A stretch of 64,000 nucleotides of DNA, taken from assembly GCA_951799425.1 (NCBI GenBank), contig OX637394.1:9001501-9065500 (forward strand), given 5' to 3'. Numbering within the stretch: the first letter of the stretch is position 1; each line of letters opens with the position of its first letter. The notes under the pieces are model-generated. The model had not been told where the DNA came from. It ran no database searches and was given only the letters and a program-made list of their open reading frames with translations. The position numbers and the translations under genes were made by a program. Source of the DNA: Ilex aquifolium (taxonomy: Eukaryota; Streptophyta; Magnoliopsida; Aquifoliales; Aquifoliaceae). Shown here piece after piece: positions 48,499-59,215 of this stretch.

Positions 48499-49716
48499 TA
48501 TATATATATAAGACTAGGATGACAACAAAATGCCATTATCGGCAACATGATAATGTAGAATATGAACCCCGTAGGAAAAGAGAGGACATAGAAGGAGTTT
48601 GAGACATTGGCAAGAGGAGCTGGATTTACTGCGTTGAAACTTATATGTCGCGCAAATAATTATTGGGTCATCGAATTCTATAAGACAGTGTAATTTTTAA
48701 CGATGGAGGGACCGAACCTAGTCTTGTCGTGCTCTACTTTCCATCCTAGTAATATTTATCTGTATCTTCATTCAACAATGTTGGACTTCTTGATCATTGT
48801 TGTGATTGTTTTCTTTTTCTTTGTTTTTGTTGTTGAAATAACGGTTGGATTCCTTGTTCACCATTGTTATGCATTTCTTCCTTATCAAAGTTTAGTTTTT
48901 GGCGGTTGATTATGGATGATGTGTCTATGTTTCGACTTCAATGCAATTATTGCCAAACAGATTTTTTTTCTTTTTGTTCAACGGTCAGGAGTATACGAGT
49001 CAACTTACGTGCACCTCAACTAAATCGTATAAAATGAACATGAGCTAAATGCAAAATGGAATTTAAGAATTCTTGTTTTTATTCAACTTGTTTTTGTTTT
49101 CTGTATACTGTTGATTATTTTTTGGACTTACTTTTCATCGATTTATTTTTTAGTTCAACCTACATGTTCGAATAAGATTCTTAGCTGTCTTAATAGTTTT
49201 CTTTTTGAGTTTGCACATGTGCTCTATTGAATTCACAAAAAAAAATAGTTGTTCATTTGAAATGAATGGCAAATTTTAAATATTTTTTGATTTTGATTTT
49301 GATTTCTTTTTGTGAACCTATTTTTGAAGGAATTTATTTTCTAACTTTTTTAAAATTTATGGGAGTTTAATTTTTTTTCAATAGATTCTCATTTTTTCTA
49401 ATTATAAATTTTTTTACACATAACTTTCAAAGGCAATCGCAATCAAAAAAAAAATTGTTATTAATTATTTTTAGTCACCATGGATATTTTGGTTAAAGTT
49501 GTTTTTATTTCAATAAAAAAATTGTTTTATCCAAACATAAGAATGGAATGAACATTTCATTTCAGCACTTAATCCTAAACAGTTGTCAAACATTGGAATG
49601 GTAATGCGCATTCCATTCCATTCCCAAGTTCATTCCATTCCTACTGAAAAACATTACCGCGTACCAAACGCAACGCAGCGTTTGAGTTTTCAGTTACCTT
49701 AATCATCCAAAAAACA

Positions 49717-50199
49717 ATGTCGCTCATTCCAAGCTTCTTCAGTGGTCGACGAACCAATGTCTTCGATCCCTTCTCTCTCGACATCTTCGATCCATTCGAT
49801 GGATTCTTCACCTCCACACTCACCAACTATCCTTCTTCGGCAGCACGCGAAACCTCTGCATTCGCCAACACGAGGATCGATTGGAAAGAGACGCTGGAAT
49901 GTCACGTTTTCAAAGCCGATCTTCCGGGGCTGAAGAAAGAGGAAGTAAAAGTCGAGGTCGAAGAGGGTAGAGTTCTCCAGATCAGTGGAGAGAGAAGCAA
50001 GGAACAAGAAGAGAAGAATGTTAAGTGGCACCGCGTGAAGAGAAGCAGTGGGAAGTTTCTGAGGAGGTTCTGGTTGCCGGAGAATGCAAAGATAGATGAG
50101 GTAAAAGCTAGCATGGAGAATGGAGTGCTGACTGTGACTGTGCCTAAGGTAGAGGTGGAGAAGAAGGAGGAGGCCAAGGCCATTGAGATCTCTGGTTAA
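49717..50199 (+). CDS. Class I small heat-shock protein copy 3, UTRs disrupted
   Basis: An intact 160-residue frame with the same class I layout as 17605 (N-terminal MSLIPSFF, alpha-crystallin domain, GVL, terminal IEISG). Differences include G9S, P60L, A62C, D102V, E108K and R119W; the last changes the conserved FRLP motif to FWLP in beta-sheet sequence important for dimer packing. The 5' leader is cut by a 4.1-kb element (45539-49680) and the 3' UTR by a Copia element (50280-55046). The original promoter has also lost part of its heat-shock element. The CDS is translatable, but normal heat-induced expression is doubtful; it may be becoming a pseudogene. Confidence 0.88.
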   Translation: MSLIPSFFSGRRTNVFDPFSLDIFDPFDGFFTSTLTNYPSSAARETSAFANTRIDWKETLECHVFKADLPGLKKEEVKVEVEEGRVLQISGERSKEQEEKNVKWHRVKRSSGKFLRRFWLPENAKIDEVKASMENGVLTVTVPKVEVEKKEEAKAIEISG

Positions 50200-50279
50200 T
50201 AATTAATGGTGTTACGAACACTTTGTGTTGATGATTTTCTGTGTTAAAGTTGTACTAAATAAATGAGATGTTTGTATGG

Positions 50280-50543
50280 TATAGAAGAACAGGTCAATGA
50301 GACCAATTCATCCGCAGAAGCCTCCTCTGTTTCAGGAGTTCAAAACACCTCAACAAACTCCACTTGTTTAGGAGTATAGCTAACAACTTTTCAATTTTGA
50401 ATGCATACGTTGTATAGGCAACTAAGTAGGATAACAGTTGCAGTTCTATTCAAAGTCTATTTAAAGTCCTTAGATACGTACAACAAATATACAATAGAAA
50501 TTCAAGCCTTCAGATTTTCATCAACTTGAGTATACTTTCTATA
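50280..50543 (+). repeat. 5' LTR of the Copia element
   Basis: 264 bp. It begins TATAGAAG where the 3' LTR has TGTAGAAG, so the canonical TG has mutated to TA. About four differences separate the LTRs. Confidence 0.92.
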
Positions 50544-50555
50544 TGGTATCAGAGC
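50544..50555 (+). other. Primer-binding site of the Copia element
   Basis: TGGTATCAGAGC immediately follows the 5' LTR; complementary to the 3' region of plant initiator methionine tRNA. Confidence 0.88.
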
Positions 50556-50594
50556 GCCACTAAAAGACCAACGTCTACTCCCTTCCGATTCTCA

Positions 50595-53500
50595 ATGGCC
50601 TCCTTATCCTCTGAAACCTCAAATAATTCTACTGATCCTATTACTACTGTCCCAACCCTCTCCAATCTTCCCTTTACTATCAGCGTCAAGCTCAACTCCT
50701 CCAACTATCCTGTATGGAAAGCTCAGGCCCTACCCTACTTCAGAGGTCAAGCTGTTTTTGGCTACCTTGATGGCACAATCCCAACCCCACCTCAAGAAAT
50801 TGATGTTCCTCATCCCAGCCCAGGTGCTATTATTAAAATCTCCAATCCTCATTATATTCAATGGCTTCGTCAGGATTCTCTAATCCTCGCCACCATTAAT
50901 GCTTCGCTTACTAAAGATGTTCTCACTCAAGTCATGTCTTATACAACCTTTTAAGAGGTCTGGCTTGCGCTAGAGCAAACCTTTTCTTCAATCTCCCGTG
51001 CTAAAGCAATTCAGATTCGCACTCAGCTGGCAAATGCTCGAAAAGGCGCTCTGTCCGCTAATGCATATTTTCTCTCCATCAAGCGAATGGTTGATGAACT
51101 TGCTCTTGTTGGACATCCACTAAAACCTGATGACATAATCACCTATGTGCTTGTGGGACTTGGCCAGGAATATGATTCTTTGGCTTCAACAATAACTTCT
51201 TGATCTGATCCTGTCACCTTGGAGGAACTTTACTCACTTCTTCTCATCTATGAGTCACGAATTAATCACAATAATCAGTCCCTTCAAACTGTTGCTTTAG
51301 TCAAGATGGCCACCAAGCAACCTCAGCAACAATATCAATCCACTTTTCGCACAGCAGCAAATTTTTCCCATTCCAACCGTGCTCGCGGTGGCTACCGTGG
51401 CAGAGGACATAGTGGTTGTTTCAACTCCCATGAGCAGGGTCCATCAAATGCAGTTATATGTCAGGTATGCTTCAAACCAGGCCATACTGCTAGAAAATGC
51501 TATCACCGTTTTAATCTTTCTTATCAGGACCAACTAACTCCTAAAAATCAGCCACAAGCCATGGTTGCTGCGCACTATCAACATACCGATAATGAGTGGC
51601 ATCTCGACACAGGAACTACCCATCATCTCACCAATGATGTGAACAATATTCATCTTCAGAATGAAGACTATGGCGGTCAAGATCATATCCAGGTGGTTAA
51701 CGGTGCAGGTCTGAAAATAGTACAAAGTGGAACTTCCACTCTCTCATCTCCTTCCAAGTCTTTTGTACTTAATCAAATTTTGCTTGTCCCTGATATTCAG
51801 AAAAATCTTCTCTCTGTTCAACATTTTTGTCTAGACAATAATGTTTTCTTTGAATTTCATGCTTCTTTCTTTCTTGTGAAGGATTACTTGGGGAACATCT
51901 TGCATCGAGGACCACTCAGTAATGGTCTTTACAACTTATCAGCTTCTTTTGCTCATCTTCAGCCACAAGTTTTATCTAGTGTTCGTGTGTCTGCTAATAT
52001 CTGGCACCGCCTTCTCAGTCATGCTTCCATTCCAGTTCTCAATAAGGCTATTTTATTTCCTATCCAAAATAAAAATACTTTTATTTGTTCTGAATGTCAG
52101 ATGGCTAAGAGCCATGCTATGCCCTTTAAAACAGTGCATGTTTCTGTTTTGAAACCATTGGAGTTAATATATTCAGAAGTTTGGGGGCCAGCCCCTGTTT
52201 TATCAACCTCTGGTGCACGTTATTACATAAGTTTTCTGGATGATGCTACTAAATTCTTATGGCTTTTTCCCTTGAAACTCAAATCTGATGCATATCAAAC
52301 CTTTATACGTTTTCAAGCTGCTGTAGAACGCCAATTTGATACAAAAATTAAGGCTCTCCAATCCGATCGGGGAGGTGAATATCGCAGCATAACTAAACAT
52401 TTACAAAATCAGGGAATTAGTCATCGAATAACTTGTCCAAAAACCCATCAGCAAGCTGGTGCCATTGAAAGGCGCCACAAGCAAATTGTTGAAATTGGTT
52501 TGGCATTACTTGCTCACTCTAATTTACCAAAAATATTTTGGGAAGATGCCTTCTTAACTGCAGTTTTTATTATCAATAGATTGCCAACTCCAATTTTACA
52601 ACATCGATCACCATATGAAATGGTCCATCATCACAAACCAGATTATAATTTTTTACGTGCCTTTGGTTGCACTTGCTGGCCCTATTTACGTCCATATAAT
52701 CGACATAAGATGGACTTTCGATCTAAAACCTGCATATTTATTGGGTATAGTGTTGGTCATCGAGGTTACAAGTGTTTAGATGTATCTATCGGAAAAATCT
52801 TCGTATCAAGTCATGTTGTCTTTGACGAATCTCTTTATCCCTATACAGTCCTTGAGTCTATCGAGTCTACTCCAACATCTGCTCCTGTTGTACTCCCACC
52901 AAATCTCAATCTATAACACTCTAGCTCCTCTGACTTTGCAGGTATAAGTGTTTAGCTTGCTGCACCAAGCCCTCTGCATATGGCCTCGACCTCTAGTCCT
53001 CAAACTGATCTTCATATTACTTCAGGTTCTCTTGCCAGGGATACTACTCTACCTCAGCATGAAGACAGTCCAGCACCTCCTCCCTTACCTTCTCCACCTC
53101 GCGAGCCACATCAGAATATACACTCCATGGTTACACGAAGCAAAAACAACATCCACAAGCCAAAATTAGCTTCTGATTCCCATATTCGATATCCCATTCC
53201 AAAAGCACTTATGGCCACAATCCACCCACAAGAAAAAGAACCCACCTGCTATTCCACTGCAGTTAAACATCACAATTGGCGGGAGGCTATGAATAAAGAG
53301 TTTGATGCCTTGTTAGCTAATGGAACCTGGACTTTGGTTCCTAAAATTCCTAATGCCAATCTTGTTGGATGCAAATGGGTGTACATAATTAAAAGAAGAG
53401 TTGATGGTGGTATTGAACGATTTTAAGCAGGCCTAGTCGCCAAAGGATTCCATCAACAGGAGGGTGTTGATTTTGGCGAGACATTTAGTCCTATGGTAAA

Positions 53501-54882
53501 ACCTACCACCGTAAGGTTGGTTCTATCACTAGCAGTCTCTCGTGGTTGGCATCTTCGACAAATTGATGTACAAAATGCATTCTTACATGACCTCTTGCAA
53601 GAAGATGTCTATATGACTCAGCCTCCAAGGTTCATTCATCCTCAATTTTCGCAACATGTTTGTAAGCTGCAAAAAGTCACTCTATGATCTTCGTCAAGCA
53701 CCACGAGCATGGTTTTCTCGCTTGACTGATCAGCTACAAGCCATTGGTTTTATAGGAAGTCAGACTGATCATTCCCTCTATATTTATCACCGTGGCTCCA
53801 CTCTTATTTATTTTTTTATTTATGTCGATGACATAATTATAACTGGTACAGATATATATGACATTAACCGAGTGATAAGCTTGCTGTAGGACAACTTTGC
53901 AGTAAAAGACATGGGTGAACTTAGTTTCTTTCTAGGTATTGAGGCCATCCGCAGTGATCATGGTCTGTATTTATCTCAACGTCGCTACATTCTTGATCTC
54001 CTTATACGCAGTCAAATGGACAAAGCAAAGCCTTGTGTTACTCCAATGTCGACCTCCGAGCCCTTAACAAAATCTGATGGCATACCTTTTCATGACCCTC
54101 ATTTGTATCGAAGTGTGGTTGGAGGGCTGCAATATCTTTCTTTTACTCGGCCTGAACTTGCTTTTGCAGTCCATAAAGTCAGCAAGTATATGCAAAATCC
54201 AATGGAGCCGCATTGGGTAGCCGTCAAACGTATCTTGCGTTATTTGAAGAACACCATTTCTCATGCTTTACTGATACAACCCACTACTGATCTTAAGCTT
54301 CAAACATTCAGCGATGCAAATTGGGCATCCGATCGTGATGACAGAAGGTCAGTTGGTGCTTATTGTATTTATTTGGGCAACAATTTAGTTTCATGGGGCT
54401 GCAAACAATAGCAAACGGTTGCTCGTAGTAGCACCGAAGCCGAATATAAGGCTCTTGCAAATGCTGCTGCAGAAATTCAGTGGATAAAGTCCTTGCTAAC
54501 TGATCTTTGTGTTCCAATTGTCCATTCTCCGATTCTCTGGTGTGACAACATAGGAGCTACTTATTTGACCAGTAATCCTCTATTTCATGCTCGCACGAAA
54601 CATATTGAAATTGACTTTCACTATGTTCGTGATCAAGTTCTTCGTGGTCAACTTCATGTTCAATTTGTTTCTACCAAGGATCAGTATGCAGATGCACTTA
54701 CGAAGCCGCTGCCCTCTAGCAGATTTGTTCTTCTGTGTGACAATCTCAGGGTTCGTTCCTTACCCTTTCGATTGAGGGGGCGTGTAGAAGAACAGGTCAA
54801 TGAGACCAATTCATCCGCAGAAGCCTCCTCTGTTTCAGGAGTTCAAAACACCTCAACAAACTCCACTTGTTTAGGAGTATAG
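50595..54882 (+). pseudogene. Copia gag-pol polyprotein, multiply interrupted
   Basis: Starts at ATG 50595 (MASLSSETSNN). Domains in order: gag (YPVWKAQALPYFRG), zinc knuckle CQVCFKPGHTARKC, protease (WHLDTGTTHHLTND), integrase with HHCC (WHRLLSH, CSECQMAK) and core motifs SFLDDATKF, LQSDRGGEY and AGAIERRHK, reverse transcriptase ([11 protein letters not shown], active site YVDD) and RNase H (TFSDANWASDRDDRRS, ARSSTEAEYKAL). In-frame stops occur at about 50952, 51200, 52914, 53424, 53887 and 54409, with a frameshift near 53665. None of these stops has a readthrough-type context. The frame runs past the end of pol into the 3' LTR. Confidence 0.92.
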
Positions 54883-55046
54883 CTAACAACTTTTCAATTT
54901 TGAATGCATACGTTGTATAGGCAACTAAGTAGGATAACAGTTACAGTTCTATTCAAAGTCTATTTAAAGTCCTTGTATACGTACAACAAATATACAATAG
55001 AAATTCAAGCCTTCAGATTTTCATCAACTTGAGTATACTTTCTATA
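54783..55046 (+). repeat. 3' LTR of the Copia element
   Basis: 264 bp, starts TGTAGAAGAAC, ends CTTTCTATA before the TSD TATGG. Downstream sequence resumes the sHSP 3' UTR (GTGTCTTGTCTGTGAGAG), matching copy 2. Confidence 0.92.
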
Positions 55047-55051
55047 TATGG

Positions 55052-55434
55052 TGTCTTGTCTGTGAGAGAGTTCAAGGTGTATCTTGTAAGTGATTTTATG
55101 TTGAATGAATGAATGTGAGTGTTTATCTTTTGAGTTGTTCAATATTTTCTCTTGAGAAATTTACATTAACAAATGTGGATTTACTTTTCTGCTATTGTGA
55201 TCTAATTTGTTGATCTAATTTATTACAGTTATTAGATTGATCGTAGGTCTCATTAAACAGTAGAGTTTGGTGTTAATTTAACATCATAAATACTTTAATT
55301 TTGACGTGAATAGTTTGTCTTTGATCGAATCAGGGAAATAATTTGAAAATTTTAAATCCTAATAGTATTACTCTTTAACTAGTCCAGCACTCACAAGAAT
55401 AAAACAAACACTCTTACTAATATTTTATAGAGAC
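55052..55434. other. Displaced 3' flank of sHSP block copy 3
   Basis: Aligns with 23945-24433 of copy 2 through ATTTTATAGAGACTG, where both copies are interrupted by other sequence (here Gypsy element 2). No gene. Confidence 0.65.
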
Positions 55435-56097
55435 TGTAAGAGGTAAAAATTGAGAATACCTCCTACGGATGATAAATCGAGAATCCTGATAGTATTTTCT
55501 GAACTTTGCTTCCAATCTCCTTCCTGCAAAACGAACAAACTGCCCAAGATCGAAGTGCTTCGATCGAAGGCACTCCGATGCTTAAATCAGTAATGGAATT
55601 GAATGAATGCAAGAAGACTGGGAGAGTTCAGCATACCTTTTCCCTTAGTTTCTTCTGCCTCTTATAGATTGCTACCTCATTAGGGTTTTCGAGGTTTTTG
55701 GTTCAAGGTGGCACACCTTCCTTTAATTCAGTGATTCAGTTTGGGAAGTTGCTGATCTTTCTCCAGCAATTCCTTCTGATCTCATCAATTTCGCTGATTC
55801 GCTTATCTGAATGCCGAAGTTTTAGGCGAATATTCATTCTTCTGTATATCTTTTCAAACAGCTCGGCTATAATCACAGACGAATAGCTCCAGTGTTCGCC
55901 GAACCAATTGATCATCTCGGCTTGGTACAAGCCGAGCTTAACTGGTTCTTTGCCGAACTGATTGGTCATCTCGGCTAGGTCCATTTGTTCAAGCAGCTTA
56001 CGTCTTTGTCACGTGTTCTGTCTTGTCATCCTCACGTGAGCTCATTTAATGCCATTTAATGTCTTTACACGTGTAATAATGGGATCTATCCCCTTCA
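55435..56097 (-). repeat. 3' LTR of Gypsy element 2
   Basis: 663 bp on the plus strand from TGTAAGAGG to ATCCCCTTCA. It shares long blocks with the LTR of element 1 (TGCAAAACGAACAAACTGCC, ATCGAAGTGCTTCGATCGAA). The adjacent polypurine tract confirms the inner edge. Confidence 0.85.
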
Positions 56098-56110
56098 TTT
56101 GCCCCCAAAA
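56098..56110 (-). other. Polypurine tract of Gypsy element 2
   Basis: The minus strand reads TTTTGGGGGCAAA directly before the LTR start TGAAGGGG. It is the plus-strand primer for reverse transcription. The equivalent is missing in element 1. Confidence 0.75.
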
Positions 56111-56336
56111 CACGTCTGACAGACACCTTTCGTCTGTCAGCTATTTTTTGCTTCTAGTCTCATCATTGCTCACGCCTTTTTTGGGACATCCCCCTTTGCT
56201 TTTGGCGGTTGATTTAAATGATAGTCTCTTGGGATTCCCTCCTCCTATATATGCGATTTCCATTCTCCCCTTTGTCACTTTGATTTCTCAGCTTCAAACT
56301 TTATCTCTCTCATTCTCTCTGCATTTGCTTACTGTA

Positions 56337-58298
56337 ATGGCTCCTCTCATATCCTCCGAAATCCCAGCTTTCAAGACTAAATACAACATCCCTGACGACG
56401 TTGAAGTGACTGTTGCTAAGAAGGATGAACCGTTGATTGGTACTAGGGAGAGGATTCCCATTTATACGAGGACGATTACTGAAGGGGGAGTTCGTTTTCC
56501 TTTCAACCCACTTCTTCTCTGGGTTTTATCAGCAACTAAGCTGTGCCCCATCCAGTGCTGCCCCAACTTCTTCAGAATCGTGATGGGTGTGGCATCGCTG
56601 AATAAGCTTCTGAAACTTAACCTTGGCTTATGGGAAATCCTTTATTGTTACATTCTGAAGCCAGCAGGAGACAACTTCTACCTCGCTGTGAGAAAGAATG
56701 ATCGTTACCTTGTGACCCATCTTCCTGATTCCAACAAGGGTCACGAGAACGATATTGTGTTTGTTTCTGGTAACTGGGAGTATGCCGCAGACGCTACTCC
56801 ATCCTATCGCTGTCCTTATGAAGAGGGCTCTCCAGGTAAGTGAAGCTTTGATTCGTTCAAATTTTTTGAGTAGTTCGTTGTTTTTCTTTTGTCTGATTCT
56901 CTTTCGTTTGTAGGTGAAACGGTAAAAGGTAGGATCCCTGAGTCGGCCGTAAAAATGGACGATCTCAAAAAGGTCTGGGATTTTAACGAATCCCTGTTTT
57001 GCCGAGCTGCTCACACACTGCTCACACACTGTTAGGATATATTTCATCCTATACTTCTTTCATCGCTATTCCAAATCGACCCAACATCAGTTTGGCGGCA
57101 GATCGGGAAGCGATTCAGTCGGCTCGGGAACAGACTCCCCGAGCGAAAAAGAAAACATCACTGGCTGCCTCGGGTCGAAGGACGGTAAAATTTTTTTTGG
57201 ACTATCTATCCACTGTCGAGCCGACCCAAATCACTGAGCCTCCCCACCATTCCGACATACCTTCAATAACTGTTCTGGACGAAACCGATACCGAGGTTCT
57301 TGCCGAAGCTGTTCCTTTAACTGAAGAGATTGGTCCGAGCAGCGAAGCAGCAGACCTAGTTAAAACTACAGATTCTTTGATACCAGAAGAATTGGAGCTT
57401 CCAAATTCTGTTCAGTCCCCTTTACCCGAAGATGACTCGATTTTTGAACTTGCTGAGGACCCAGCTCCTAAAAGGCGAAGGACTGGCGAGTCCGAGGTGA
57501 GTGCTTCTCCCAAACCAACCGACGCTTCTTTTCGCCCTGTCCTTAGGTCAAAAAAGAGAGAGATTACTTCAAAGGACTCTGCTATTGAAGACTTCAATGT
57601 TGCAGTAGGGCTCGCTAGATGGGTGATTTTGCCCCGAGATTTGGCCATGAATGAGGCCCTCACTGATGATGAAGTATCTCGGCAGGCAATCCAACACATG
57701 GTGCTGGTAAGTGTTCGTTACTTCTCGGTTTGACTTTTTGAAACATTTATTTTTTCTAAGTGTTTATTTTTTCCTTTCCTTCAATAAGGGTCTGCAAAAA
57801 GTTCATGAAGTCGGGGCTAGGATAGCCAGGAAAGACAAAGCCATGAAAGACGCCATCCATGCCCGAGCTTCAGCATTGGCAAAGAAGGAGAGTGTAGATG
57901 AAGAATATGCCAAGCTTTGTGATGAAGTCAAGGCTCTGCAGGCTCAAAACCACAGCCTGGCTGAGGAGAACAAAAAACTCCGTACTGAGCTTGGTCAAGT
58001 AAAGCAATCTGAGCATGAAGCCAACGTGGAACTTTCCCAGGCCCAAGTTGACTACGCCAGCATGATAGAGGAGTTTGATGGATATAAGGCCGGGGAGAAA
58101 GAGCGAGAAGATGCTGCTTACAATGAAGGTGTTGAGAAAGCAGAAAGCGACTTGGCCCTCCAAATTCCCTATCTGCAGGAAGCAAATTTCAGCAAGGGTT
58201 GGCATGCTGCTTTGATCGCTGCTGGAGTTCCACCTTCTTCCGGGCTCTTCTCCAAACACTGCCTTCCTAACTCCTCTCAGCCTCCTGAAAGTACTTAA
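56337..58298 (+). pseudogene. Spliced antisense gene of the Tat element (gypsy-type transposon domain protein)
   Basis: Opposite to gag-pol. Exons 56337-56835, 56914-57706 and 57789-58298 are joined by GT-AG introns (GTAAGT donors at 56836 and 57707). TATATAT at 56246-56252 is a plausible TATA box. The ATG at 56337 gives MAPLISSEIPAF; exon 1 has GGVRFPFNPLLLWVL and LGLWEILYCY, resembling the plant 'putative gypsy type transposon' domain. Exon 2 is acidic and low-complexity, and exon 3 is coiled-coil-like (ARIARKDKAMKDAIHARASA). An 11-bp tandem duplication CTCACACACTG (57010-57020, 57021-57031) shifts the frame in exon 2; otherwise the frame is open. Function unknown. Confidence 0.75.
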
Positions 58299-58439
58299 AA
58301 AGAGTTTTTTGCAATTTCTTTTGGTGTAATGACCCTTTGATGTAATACTTTTTGAAGTTTTTAATGCAAGTAACTCTGGTTTTGGGGTATCTTTGCTTTC
58401 GGGTTTATATAACTTGATCAAATCTTTAAAAAATATGTA

Positions 58440-58890
58440 AATAACTAAACTTTAATAGTTTTGGCCATCAGCCTATCCAAAGAGCTCGGACCCTCAGGGG
58501 GGCCTTCAATGTTCAGAAAGTTCCTTTCTCAAGTGAAGTTATGGCATTTGTTCGGCCTTTCTTCAATGAGTCTGATTCTTTAGTGAGGACTTTTAACACT
58601 TAGAAAACTCTTTCCTCATCTGAAGTTATGGCCTTTGATCGGCCTTTCTTCAACAAGTTTTGGTCCATCAGTGAGGACTAACATTTTTAAAAAGAACTTT
58701 ACCTTTACCGACGTCAGGGCACTTGCTCGGCCTTGCTTCAAAGAGTTCGGTCCCTTAGTGGGGATTTTGCCACTTAGACAATTCTTCTTTATCACTTAGA
58801 AGATTCATTGCTCTCCTGAAGTTATGGCCTTTGTTCGGCCTTTCTTCCAAGAGTTCGGTCCTCTCGTAGAGTTACTCATAATCCCTTGGG
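58440..58890. repeat. 3' untranslated repeats of Gypsy element 2
   Basis: Diverged units with GAAGTTATGGCCTTTG-TCGGCCTTTCTTC at about 58535, 58622 and 58819, spaced roughly 90-200 bp. Homologous in type to 26968-27245 but less regular. Confidence 0.6.
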
Positions 58891-59215
58891 AATGTAAGAG
58901 TGTCTCTACCATGCACCGACCCGCCAACCTTGTTGGACTCCAATCCATCCCATTTTTCAGCTTACATCGTCATGCCTAACTGTGGGACTGGGAATAGATC
59001 GGGTGGCTGCGCCTGATTTAAGTAGTTACTTCTATCAGGATTTTTGCCTCCCTGCCTTAGCAGTAGGTCGTAAATAAATAGTAGAATATGCGAATAGATG
59101 TTCAGAAAAAATCTCTTTATTTAATCACTTCAACTCTCGACAAACAATACTGACTCAAGGGGTACCCTTTAGTCTTCCGAAGGTACTTCGGAGTTCTATT
59201 TAAAAAAGGTACTTT

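Larger units (their letters stand above)
45539..49680. mobile_element. 4.1-kb TIR element in the sHSP copy 3 leader
   Basis: Comparison with copies 1 and 2 gives exact ends: the leader breaks after TACCTTTT and resumes TTTGAGTTTTCAG, so the TSD is TTT (45536-45538 and 49681-49683). The left end CGCTGTGTTTGGTACG and the inverted right end CGCTGCGTTGCGTTTGGTACG are imperfect terminal repeats, followed by GGAATG-rich subterminal strings on both sides. A 3-bp TSD and GTTTGGTA-type ends suggest PIF/Harbinger, but TTT is not the usual TWA target and no transposase is encoded. It contains an RNase H fragment and a long C/A-rich tract. Confidence 0.7.
50280..55046 (+). mobile_element. Ty1/Copia retrotransposon in an sHSP 3' UTR
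   Basis: 4,767 bp flanked by TATGG (50275-50279 and 55047-55051). The LTRs are 264 bp each. The primer-binding site TGGTATCAGAGC (50544-50555) is the usual initiator Met-tRNA complement, and a purine run GAGGGGGCG precedes the 3' LTR. Gag-pol order is Copia (integrase before RT). The short length and small LTRs recall Ale/Retrofit-type elements; lineage not proven. Pol contains several stops and a frameshift, so it is inactive. Confidence 0.93.

Noticed and set aside
50952..54411. Readthrough stops in the Copia element
   Set aside because: Following bases are GAG, TCT, CAC, GCA, GAC and CAA-ACG types; none gives UAG-CARYYA, and the stops fall inside domains, so they are decay.
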